A DNA stretch of 64,000 bases, from contig NC_135218.1 in the NCBI RefSeq assembly GCF_052324685.1, positions 20,024,197 through 20,088,196 of the forward strand, in the 5' to 3' direction. Position numbers and translations under genes: made by a program. This document shows positions 34,311-45,121 of the stretch, piece after piece. Below the pieces are notes generated by a model, which searched no databases, was not told where the DNA came from, and saw only the letters and a list, made by a program, of their open reading frames with translations. Each line of letters opens with the position of its first letter. The stretch's first letter is position 1. This DNA comes from Brachyhypopomus gauderio. Its lineage: Eukaryota; Chordata; Actinopteri; Gymnotiformes; Hypopomidae.

Positions 34311-35689
34311 TCTTAATGGTCATTTTCCATTGGTTTTTTTAACAGGACAGTGCTGTTTGAATGGTTCGCCAGCGGCGGACACGAAATGTGACATCAGCAG
34401 CTAGCGACTTTGTCAAGAGGAATCGCAACCCAGTCACCACGCACGCGCACACAGCGTCCGCCTGACTGCTCAAACTGCCTAATCCAAACACGTCCACCTC
34501 ATTATCCGGATGCGCACTGACTTGAAAAGTGCATCCCATGACAATGATATATCGGCGATATTTTAGTGCAAAAACGCGAATGAATGGTAGAATGGCCACA
34601 CATTGCCCAAAGTGTCCAGGATATTACAGACATCACTCTGGATGTCATTCCAAACAACAATGACAAACAGCATCGATAGAAAATTTTAATTTTAATTTAT
34701 TGTTTTGCACAGCTGTCGGTAAGGCGATGCAAGAATGAATAACACTGAACATTTAGCCTACAACTTTTGATCAGGACATGGAAAGATCATTGAAAGGGAC
34801 CTAAATTGTTTGGTGGTCGGATTCCCAGTGGATACGACACACCTCTCTTTGATATCTGATTTATCGCACAAAACAGACGCCTAGTGAGTTGATTTTGAAA
34901 GCAGCCCCCCTGCCTGCCTGAATTTCATATTCGGGCGCGGTTCTGATAAGAGGCAGTGGCTGTTCAATGCTGTGACCCTTCCGTCATGACCAGAAGCTCA
35001 CAGCGCGGAATTATTACTGTTGACAACAGATATTTCTGTGTGTGCTCACGCGCGGTGGGCAAAAGGTTGACAACACAGGCCTGTGGTCACGCGCTCCTCT
35101 CGTGCACTGCTGTAAAATTATTTTCGTTTGACAAAAGATGAAAAGATAAATAGGACCACAATTATTACCTAATGTTTAGGCTGTTGTTAAGGTGGTCATT
35201 GAAATACAATATTTAAATTTGCTGTAATATAGCCTATTGTTGTTTTAAATTAAAACAGATTTCATTTGAAAACGACAATTAATTAATTGTATAGCAAATG
35301 GCAAATGCATTTATGAGGACACATTTATTTTAATAATATTTTCTTTTTTAAATAATGCGAAGTCAGAAATAAACGTCATTATACCAGACGGGGGCGTATT
35401 GCAGGAGGTTACTCAGAAAGTGAATTGTTTGGCGATTAGTAGGCCTATAATTTTTGCAAATTATATCGGTGTTTAACGATTTTGAAACGTGACCTATCTA
35501 TATTGTAGAAAGTACACTATGGTAAAAATAAATACCAAATACAAATGAGGCTAACCATTAAAGTGAATAAAAAAATAGTTATTATTTATATATTATTTTA
35601 CAATTTGGGAATAAACAGAAAAACTCATGCTTTAGAGAAACATTAAATTATGCACCTTAACCATTACTGAAGAACATTGTTTCCTCTCG

Positions 35690-35880
35690 GGCTGTATCTG
35701 CTTTAGGGCTGTGTCTGCTTTAGGCTGTGTCTGTTTTAGGGATGTGTCTGCTTTATGGCTGTGTCTGCTTTAGGCTTTGTCTGTTTTAGGGCTGTGTCTG
35801 CTTTAGGGCAGTGTCTGCTTTAGGCTTTGTCTGCTTTAGGGCTGTATTTGCTTAAGGCTGTGTCTGTTTTACCGGTATGT
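35690..35880. repeat. 19-20-bp minisatellite
   Basis: Nine to ten copies of a unit such as GGCTGTGTCTGCTTTA upstream of gad1. Confidence 0.85.
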
Positions 35881-35953
35881 TCCAAAACATGCAGGCACGT
35901 TCTCGAACCCTTCGAACCATCTTACCCCAGTCCTATAATATGTTTTGGTTGGT

Positions 35954-36182
<229 letters not shown>

Positions 36183-36396
36183 TTGTTTGCGCTAGTAACT
36201 GATCTGATTTTTGCCTATTTCCAACATAATGTGCGTGAAATCCCCCCTAATCTAGCTCATGATTTATCATTTCAGAATTTGAATGTGTTTATTTAATTAG
36301 GTTTTTTGCACATTTGCAGAGATAGAGAGAGATTCCTCAAATAAATTAATATGACCTACATATTATAAAATTGGGTACTGAGTATTATAGTCACAA

Positions 36397-36573
36397 AAAT
36401 GAGTTCTGCATAGAGGACTTAAAACACATCGGAACAGGACATTTGCGGCATTCACCACAGAGGAGGCTGTTCCACAGCTCACACTGACAAGTTCTGTCAG
36501 CCTGTTCTGTGGTGAATGCTGCATATGTTCTGTTGCGAGGAGTTTTAAGTCTCCTCTATGCAGAACTCATTTT
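36397..36573. repeat. foldback (inverted-repeat) element
   Basis: The left arm AAAATGAGTTCTGCATAGAG is matched by the right arm CTCTATGCAGAACTCATTTT. Complementarity continues inward through AACAGGACATTTGCGGCATT against AATGCTGCATATGTTCTGTT and the CACCACAGA/TCTGTGGTG core, leaving a loop of about 20 bp. The whole 177 bp could form one hairpin with arms of about 75 bp. No coding sequence. Confidence 0.8.
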
Positions 36574-36740
36574 CTTTCCCCAGAGCGTTCAACTTTATGT
36601 TCGTTTTGTTCGGGAAGGAAATGCCATCTCTTGGGGATACGACGGAACATGGAGCAGTACAGAGAGGTACAAAAGCCAAGGTCCCTATTTAGCCTGCGGA
36701 CTAAATTCTAAATTACTGCGTGCTGACCTTTTTTCCAGCG

Positions 36741-37064
36741 ATGGGAGCGCGCAGTGACAGTACGCTTTTCTTTGTGTTTATAAGCGTGTGCATATCTGTT
36801 CATATCTGGCACAAAGAGCAAGAGACGGACAGCGAAAGTATTCCGCCGCGAGACGACACGATCGTCCAGTCATCGCGTGTGTTCGGGGAGGCGATTAGAG
36901 GTTCGGGTTCGACACCTTGTTTGGACACCTTGTCGGCCTGTAGGGCGTTAAAACCACAGTGCGAGGGCATTGCTAGAACTTACCGCATATCTTCATTCCC
37001 AGTTTCCTCGTACAGCCATGCGCAACTCCGTACCATGCGTCACAGGCTAAAACGAAACGTTTGA
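36741..37064 (+). CDS. orphan 107-codon ORF with signal-peptide-like N-terminus
   Basis: Starts [20 protein letters not shown], a short polar start followed by a hydrophobic stretch typical of a signal peptide. The rest is polar, contains three closely spaced cysteines ([15 protein letters not shown]), and ends with a basic segment HRLKRNV. An acceptor-like CCTTTTTTCCAG lies just before the ATG (36728-36739), so it could also be a 3' exon. I do not recognise the family, and a chance ORF in CpG-rich DNA is quite possible. Confidence 0.25.
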   Translation: MGARSDSTLFFVFISVCISVHIWHKEQETDSESIPPRDDTIVQSSRVFGEAIRGSGSTPCLDTLSACRALKPQCEGIARTYRISSFPVSSYSHAQLRTMRHRLKRNV

Positions 37065-40000
37065 GAGAGCCGTTCAATATCCGACATTTTTTTTATTTCA
37101 TGATAATAAGGGATCCGAAAAGCGCAAAATGGAGGGCCGCGCGTTGAGACACGCGCGAGCAGACAATGAACACACAGATTATATGTTTGTGATTTTCTTT
37201 GCCGAATGTTTGCTTCTCTGTTTTATTTTCATGACAGTTTTACAGCACTTTATTCCATTCAGTAATCAATAGATGTAATCAGAAAAGCAGGCGGCTAATA
37301 AAAGGGGGCACACAGCCGGTGAAGAGGCGGTTTAAAATAACCAGGCATGAAATGAGGTCAGGAGTGCGAGCAGAAATTAATTGGGTGAAACGCTGTATTT
37401 GGTGCAGACGAGCATTGCGATCTGTCGCGCGGCACCCACAGAAATATAGGCATACAATATGAACTGCATAAAAGGAGGCCTCATTAAACATACACGCACA
37501 TCTTTCAGACAGTTGTGGAAATGAATGCAAAATGACTACATGCGCGCCAAGCAAAGACTGAAAGGATCTAGTACTTGTTAATGTAATTCTATAAATAAAA
37601 GAAATATAATATTATATAATATTATATTATATTAGCTATATTTGTTTGTATTGTCCTTTTTTACTTCTTTGTTCAAATATTTTCGGTTCGGAGACCAGTT
37701 AAGCATCAAACATCTAATCTATATCGAAGCGTATGGTGACGTGAAATTCGATAAAGAAATTACGAAAGAGAACGAGAAAGCAAAAAAAAAAAACATTTCT
37801 CTTGTCCATTTGGGACTAATATGAGTGTTACACAGAATGGATAACTAGAGGCGGCTCGCGTGCTCTGTTAGTCCGTGCCTGAGGCTTCACTATCGGCCTC
37901 GTGGCGCAGCAGTGACAGCGCGATTCCCCTCAGGTCAGTGCGCGTGAGATGGAGCTTGGCAGAAAGATAATGATAAAGCGCGAGCCAGGACTCCACAACA
38001 CACATACATACGCACGCACGCTTTTTTATGCCTTTCAAATGAAAATTACATTAAATTGGCCAATTATATTGACCCTAAAACCTAAAAAGAGTGGGTCTCC
38101 TCTGTTTCTAAGCAACACCGTCATGTTTTCTTGATGGACGTTTATTTTAAGAAAAAAAAATGTATTCAAAAAGCTAAGAGGAAAATATTTATTATTTGGA
38201 ATGATTCTAGCAACAAAACCTGTTAGCTCTCGTCATTTTGAAAAATAAAAGTGAATTTTGATTTCACCATAATAGGACCGAATGGTTCCCACTGCGATTG
38301 AGGGTAATTTAAGTAATTAAGCTTTCGAAACCACTCTTCTCACAATGGGGAATAGCGTCCGGATGCTGCAAGTGACATCATCATAAAACTGATCGAAATT
38401 CATGAGCCATTATTAGCAGTGCGACTCAGAAAAAACACTAAATCAGTCTTATGTGAGTTATAACAACAACACCACAATAATCATAAAAATACAAATACAT
38501 ACAACACTAATAATAACACAATAATAATAACATTAGTAGTATTAGTAGTAGCAGTAGTAGTAAAATAATAATAAGGAGGAGAATAAGAATAATCAATCTT
38601 TATACAGGCAAAAAATGCTCTTTTAAAAAAGAGCTTTTAAATCTTTGGAAATGTGTTAATTATTGCTAGTGTTTGATGCCGTATTTCCTGTTTTAGTATA
38701 TGTAGTGAATCTATCAATTGATGCCTGTTTGTTATTTTCCCGACACGAACTGTGCTCACCAATTTGTCTACCAAGCAATCACTGCAGGGTTGCGCTGTAA
38801 ACTAACGTTCCGTGATTTACAGGCTAATAGACATTTCACACAGCGCTAATTTTTTAAAGGCATTGATGAATGTCGCCGCCCCACAGGGTAAACAAGCCGT
38901 GTGGAGAAAAAAAATGCTTTATCTGGGAGAGACGTACTTGAGGCTGGTGGTCGTAAATTGGCCGCATTCGAATCCACATCGCGGGCTGAGGCAGAAGCGA
39001 ACGCCGCCATCAGTGAAGAAGACTCGGAGAGTTACGCCTCAGGACACCGAACGAAACACTGAAACAGAATGAAATAAGATGGGTCCGAGATGGGAAAGCA
39101 AAGTAAATCTGCCACGGGCAAATTTACAGAAAGACAAACTGGCGCACCTCGTACTTGTCTGTAAGTTCTCAGGTATAAAAATCAAGACGAATTATGATTG
39201 ATGCACTAGGACGCAATTTTTTCAGTATAAGGTGAAGCTAGTAATTTTACGTTCAACATTAGGGATAGTCAGTGTGTGCGATAAATCAGTGTCCGTCGGA
39301 TGAACAATTTGTCTCGCGCTCTCCACGGTGTCCTCTGTCATGTTCAGAATTGCTCGCTGATAAAATCAAGCGCATTCAATCACCACATAAAAAGAAAGGG
39401 ATCAACAATAGTGTGAACCACAACCAAATCACTTCAAATATGAAAAAGTCGACTTGGCTTGACAAATAGCTATATTGATTTAAGTTACAAAGACATCTCA
39501 GTAGCGAATGTAGCGAATATGGATCTGACATTTCTGCGCCTAACCTGGCCGTCGCTCACCAGACCATTACGTCTGACTTAATCGTCTCGGGAGTTTGCTT
39601 AAAATAGATGTCCATAAATCCATACGTCTTAACATGGGAACTAACGAAAGAGCAACGTCTTTCATCTTTTCCATCGAATAAACAAAACTGTGATTAACAT
39701 TCTTTGTAGCAAATGTCCAGAATATTTGATTGATGTTTGTTTAAACTTTTTAGAAGAATTCTTGCGAGATAGTATATTGATTCGTCAATGAATGTCTTTA
39801 AATGACCCCAGTCAGTCGAGCTGGAATACGACCAAACCCATAAACGCTACCAGTCACGTGCGACATATGCATTTTAAACTAAATTTGGGAAATGTAGAAT
39901 TTAGTTCCAATCAAACTACTTAATCGGCCAGTTTCCAACGCCAAATGACAGAGATACGTGTACATTCAGCAGGTTGAACGTGCAGACATACTGCACTGAA

Positions 40001-40599
40001 ATCTTATATGTTCAGTCAGATCTATCAATATTTAGCACATATAGATAAAGAATTAACGCGAACGCCAATGTAAATGAGTTCTGTAAGGGAAATAAAAAGA
40101 ACAAACGATCTTACCGCTTCCGCAGTTACAGGTGTGCAGAAACACCACTCTGTTCTTTATAATCCAGGAATAGTCCGGCGTAGAGTGCGTGTTCTGTGGT
40201 ATTATGCCACCTTATTCAGTTACGAGCCGTTCAGGAGAACGACACCAGAATATCGATAGAACGCAAAAATCCTCCGCTCTCGAACCGACTACTTATCCGC
40301 TAGGCGAGTAGCCACATATGAGTCACCCCGAATGTTCACTGACTTAACACAATCCACTCATGTTGTAGACCGACAGAAACTCCCACGCATGGAGTTTGTA
40401 TGTTTGTATGTAATGTTTCTCTGCAATTGCCACTTTGGCTTCACAAGAAATTAACACACGCGCCCAACCCAACATATTTTAGAAGTTTAACCTTTAATGC
40501 CCCTCGTCGCTTCAGAGAGGGAGAGAAAGCAACAGAAATAGAGGGGGGGGTGAGATCCCCCCCCCGTAACAAGAAAAACATGTCTTTATTTGTTTGGTT

Positions 40600-40603
<4 letters not shown>

Positions 40604-40646
<43 letters not shown>
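40604..40646. repeat. (TA)n microsatellite
   Basis: About 21 TA units, preceded by GGGGGGG and CCCCCCC homopolymer runs near 40543-40566. Confidence 0.95.
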
Positions 40647-40649
<3 letters not shown>

Positions 40650-40974
40650 TTTTATACATATATTTTCCCAGCCAACACTGAGATCTTAAATGACCGAAGA
40701 GCTGTTTCACAATATTCCCCAACCCTTCAAGTCTTACCAACCTCGCACCCTAAATATCGAATCTTGTCAATTTCTCCAGTCAACATCTGGTAACCTTTTG
40801 TAACACAATGACCACAAGGTGGCAACAGAGATGTAAAACTACACGAACGTGCCGCTTATCCAGCCTACGCCCGAAACCAAACTCTTCTGAGCTTTTTAAT
40901 TAGGTGCATATATTAGATTATATAAATGTTCATAGTAATACGCAAACAGACGCGCACAACTGTCTGTGAAGCTT

Positions 40975-41331
40975 AAGTATATATGATGAGTATATATGAT
41001 GAGTATAGAAGATGAGTATGCATGATGAGTATAATGAGTATAGAAGATGAGTATGCATGATGAATATATATGATGAGTATATATGGTAAGTATATATGAT
41101 GAGTATAATGAGTATAGAAGATGAGTATGCATGATGAGTATAATATATGATGAGTATAATGAGTATAGAAGATGAGTATGCATGATGAATATATATGATG
41201 AGTATATATGGTAAGTATATATGATGAGTATAATGAGTATAGAAGATGAGTATGCATGATGAGTATATATGATGAGTATAATAACTATAGAAGATGAGTA
41301 TGCATGATGAGTATATATGGTGAGTATATAT
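40975..41331. repeat. minisatellite of GATGAGTATA units
   Basis: Repeats of ATATATGATGAGTATA alternate with AATGAGTATAGAAGATGAGT and GCATGATGAGT. The array stops where the LTR element begins at 41332. A matching ATAATGAGTA occurs again right after that element (45049-45058). Confidence 0.85.
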
Positions 41332-42313
41332 TGTTACGGCCATCGCCGTTTTGGGATGTCTGTGGGTTGGCTGCTCTGGCTTTATTCACGTTGTCCTGAA
41401 GATGGTGTAATGACAGTCGAACTCTTTGATTGGGGGTCACGTGAATTCTCCCTCAAGGCTGTAATTGATGAAAGCTGATTAAGGCTGAGGTCTAGCAACG
41501 GGTTTAAAAGCTCGCCTCGAGTTTGTAATGGTGCCTGTGACATCTTGACTAGCATGCTCCACGCAGTCATTGGTGATGCTGATTGTGTTTTGGCCTCACG
41601 AGCTGAACATATGTGGTTCTTAAACGGGCCTTATGAGATGGTACTCATATGGTCATTTGTTTCCCTAGCTAGGACTTTGCTACTTTCGCTTGTATAGAGC
41701 GTTATGTGAAGTAATGCTTATAGGATTTTGACAAAATTTAATTAATTGTGGACTTGTGTAACTAACGTAATAAAGTTTTGTTTATATTTTCTTTTTTTAT
41801 TGTTGGAGCTGTAGGGGTGGGATGCCATTTTGTTTAGCCTTTCCCCCTGTTTTGATTGTAGGGAGATAGGAGGATTTTGTATTAAAGTGTATTGTGTAGT
41901 AATTTTGTTTGTGCTGGCTTAGGCCCTCCCTGAAGCTGTGGCTCCAAACTTTAAAATATTAGTTAATTATTAGAGGTGTGTGTGTGTGTGTGTATGAAAG
42001 AATGGTAAGTGTCTCCCGCTTTACTTTTTATGTTGCGTCCCTTGCCAACAAGCCAATTTTATCAGGGTGGTATCAAAGTGAGTGCTCATCCTATGTCGTT
42101 TGTATAGTGTCTCGTCCTTGGCCGTGTTTCTTGGGTGTTTTGTGGTCTATTTCACTTGTTTTGGTAGGGGGTGTTTTTGTATTTCCTTAATGACGGTAGT
42201 AGCTTCTGGGTTTTAGGCGCTGATGTTTGATATAGATGTATTTGCCGCTGTGTCATCTTTGGAGTAGTTTGATTCGTGCTGCAAGGTGGATTTGTGGCTT
42301 ATAGCTGATCACT

Positions 42314-42565
42314 ATGGCATTAAAGGAGTTATGGGATGACCTGTTTTGTCAATTGGTGGACAAGGGGATGTTGCCTGACCAAGAGAGTGTGGTGGCGAAA
42401 GAGGGTTCCCCAGTGGCGGTGGAAGCTGCAGTGGATCCCCTGGCGTCTCTCCTGCCTCCCCACCAACACCTGTTTAGATCTGCTCTGACGAGCAGTGCCA
42501 GCAGGAGCTGCAGTGCCAGAAAGTTTATGCATTGGAAATCCAGGCTGAGAAGGAAGTCGGGTTAA
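42314..42565 (+). pseudogene. gag-like fragment of the LTR retrotransposon
   Basis: Starts MALKELWDDLFCQLVDKG and ends after 83 codons. Its position just inside the 5' LTR is where gag starts. There is no zinc knuckle, and nothing continues downstream, so it is truncated or frameshifted. Confidence 0.4.
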
Positions 42566-43052
42566 AGCAATTGGCCCTGGAAGCTTGGAGGGCTTTAGGT
42601 GAGCCCGTTGGGATGGATTATTAAGCAAATGTGATTAGTTCCCCAGTTTCGGGCAAACGAGGTAGTACCGGAAGCACATCGCTAACAGGTTAGAATCCAT
42701 GCGAAAACAGTAAAGTAAACTTGTGTTGAATTTGCATTAATGACATTAATGGTTTGTTTGATAAATGGTGTAGAGCTGGTGGAGCATCTTCTGTTGAACA
42801 GCTTAGATAAATGATTTTGTTGGAAAACTTGGTGGGCTGCGTTAGAAATTAGCATTGCTCTTTGAAGCTGCTACAGTGATGTGCTACAGTCGGTTCTTCT
42901 TATTACTGATTGTTGTGATCTAAAACGAATGCAGAGTCCCTTGCAAAGGAAGCTGCGTTGGCTACATCCTTCAGCCAACATCTTGCACCGTTTATGATTA
43001 GTGGGACCGTATTCGTGTCTGGCGATTTGGAGCGTGAAGTACCGGTCACTAT

Positions 43053-43500
43053 TGGCGCATTTCCACACGGGCCTGCTTGGCGCGGTACGGTTAGATACGG
43101 ATCGATTCGCAATGGAGCGGTACAGTCACGTTGTGTTTCCATTACAATGGTGGACCACCACAATGTGGGTGGAGTCGCTGTTGGCGCGTGGGTTGTAGTG
43201 TCGTGACATCATTTGTATGCGTCCACAACACCGTACAACAATGGACGAGATGGCGATAGCGGAGAAGTCGCTCTCCTGTGACGCAACCTGTGACGACACT
43301 CTCTGGCCAATCAGTGTCATGCTGTTCCTCCACGTCACAGAAGTTTTCCGCTTGGGGAACTGTTAGAACCTCGAGCGAATAGGTACGAAAAAAGTACCTG
43401 AAGGTATCGGCAAACTTGTACCTGGTACTAATGGAAACACTCACAAACCATCGCGAATCGAACCGTACCGCGCCAAGCAGGCCCGTGTGGAAATGCGCCA
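43053..43500. mobile_element. MITE with perfect 40-bp terminal inverted repeats
   Basis: The left end starts TGGCGCATTTCCACACGGGC and continues for 40 bp with no mismatch to the reverse complement of the right end, which finishes GCCCGTGTGGAAATGCGCCA. A 3-bp TAT flanks both sides (43050-43052, 43501-43503), suggesting a PIF/Harbinger-like 3-bp duplication, but three bases are weak evidence. The interior has no transposase. Confidence 0.85.
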
Positions 43501-43637
43501 TATTTTACTAAGTTTACTATTGCCCCTGGGCCTTTAGGGGTTCCTTGGATCCCCTTGCGTGCTTGAACCCACAATCGTACAACAGTATATTTTTACTCTT
43601 TACTATACCATTTTTATTTTTCTAATTGCTATAGTAA

Positions 43638-44826
43638 AATAGCTATTTATATAGGCCGGGAACATTGAGTCCGAATGGGCCTTGTTCCGCGCCTCCATTG
43701 TCAATGCAGCGGACCGGAGCTGTGGGTGCAATCCTCGAACCCAATGGTGGACACCTCGGGTAAGGGAGGCCGTCATGCTGAAGAAAGAGTCCTATCGGGC
43801 CTGGTTGAGGCATTCGACCGTGTCTCTCTGGGATTCCTCTTGGTGGTGTTCCAGGAGTATAGGGTACAGGGCCTGCTTCTACGGGTTATCCAATCCCTGT
43901 ACAAATGGAGCAGGAGCTTGGTTCGCATGGCCGGCAGAATATCAGACTGGTTCCCGGTGGGAGTTGGACTCCGCCAGGGCTGCCCTTTGTCACCAATTCT
44001 GTTCATAACTTTTATGGGGGTTCGGTTTGGTGGCCTCAGGATTCCGAGTCTCCTTTTTGCAGATGATGTGGTCCTGTTGGCATCATCAGGCCAGGGCCTA
44101 CAGCCCTCAATGGATCAGTTTGCAGCCGAGTGCGAGACGGTCGGGATGAGAATCAGCACCTCTAAAACTGAGACCATGGTAATCAGTCAGACAAGGGTGG
44201 AGTATCCTCTCTGGGTCGGGAATGAGTCCTTGACTCAAGTGGAGGAGTTCAAGTATCTCAGGTTCTTGTTCACGAGTGAGGGAAGGATGGAACGAGAGAT
44301 TGACAGGCGGAGAGGTTCTGTGGCTGCAGTGTTGGGGGCGCTCTACTGGATCGTTGTGGTGAAGAAAGAGCTGAGCCAAAAGGCAAAGCTCTTGATTTAC
44401 TGGTCAATCTACGTTCCGACACTCACCTATGGTCACGAGCTCTGGGTAGTGACCGAAAGAATGAGATTGCAAATACAAGCTGCCAAAATGAATTTTCTTC
44501 GCAGACAGGTCCGGGCTCTCCCTTAGAGATAAGTTATGGAGCACGGTCATCCAGGAGCGGCTCGGAGTAGAGTCGCTGCTCCTCCATGTAGAAAGGAACC
44601 AGTTGAGGTGGTTCAGGCATCTGGTCCGGATGCCACCTGGGCGCCTCCCTAGGGAGGTGCTCCAGGCATGACCAAATGGGAGGAGACCCCAGGGAACTAG
44701 GACACGCTGGAGAGATTATATCTCTCGGCTGTCTTGGGAACGCCTCGGGATCCTCCTTTTTGCTTAGGCTACTGCCCCCGCGACCTGAACCCGGATAAAG
44801 CGGATGACAATGAATGGATGGATGGA
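43638..44826 (+). mobile_element. 5'-truncated LINE with reverse-transcriptase remnant
   Basis: Frame 43675-44526 shows reverse-transcriptase motifs: GLRQGCPLSPILF, FADDVVLLASSG (catalytic FADD), ISTSKTETMV and EEFKYLRFLFTS. The C-terminal part after 44526 is frameshifted. The 3' end is ATGAATGGATGGATGGAT. A 15-bp duplication TAATTGCTATAGTAA flanks it (43623-43637 and 44827-44841), the mark of target-primed integration. It landed within the LTR retrotransposon. Confidence 0.88.
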
Positions 44827-45121
44827 TAATTGCTATAGTAATTTTGTATTGGCTTAGGCCCACCCTGAAGCTGTGGCTCCAAACTTAAATATTAATAATT
44901 ATTAGAGGTGTTGTATATGTGTGTGTGTATACACACTGTTGTATCACAAACAAATCAATGGTAAAAGCCAAATAATTTCAGTGTCTCGTGCCTTACTTTT
45001 ATGTTGCATCCCTGGCCAACAAGCCTATTTTATCAGGGTAGTAACACTATAATGAGTACATACAGACTTTGATTTGATTAGTCAAACCCAGCAGAGCTCA
45101 GAGTTATTGAGGAGACAATCT

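Larger units (their letters stand above)
41332..45046 (+). mobile_element. degenerate LTR retrotransposon with nested insertions
   Basis: The 5' LTR spans 41332 (TGTTACGGCC) to about 42075 (GGGTGGTATCA). A partial second LTR copy lies at about 44838-45046: it repeats the segments GGCTTAGGCC, GAAGCTGTGGCTCCAAAC and GCCAACAAGCC in order and ends GGGTAGTAACA, complementary to the TGTTAC start. After the 5' LTR comes a short gag-like frame. No protease, polymerase or integrase domain is readable. The interior is interrupted by the MITE at 43053-43500 and the LINE at 43638-44826. Family not assigned. Confidence 0.72.

Noticed and set aside
42062..42075. Primer-binding site TGGTATCAAAG for initiator Met tRNA
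   Set aside because: The same bases align with the end of the second LTR copy, so they are probably LTR terminus rather than a primer site.
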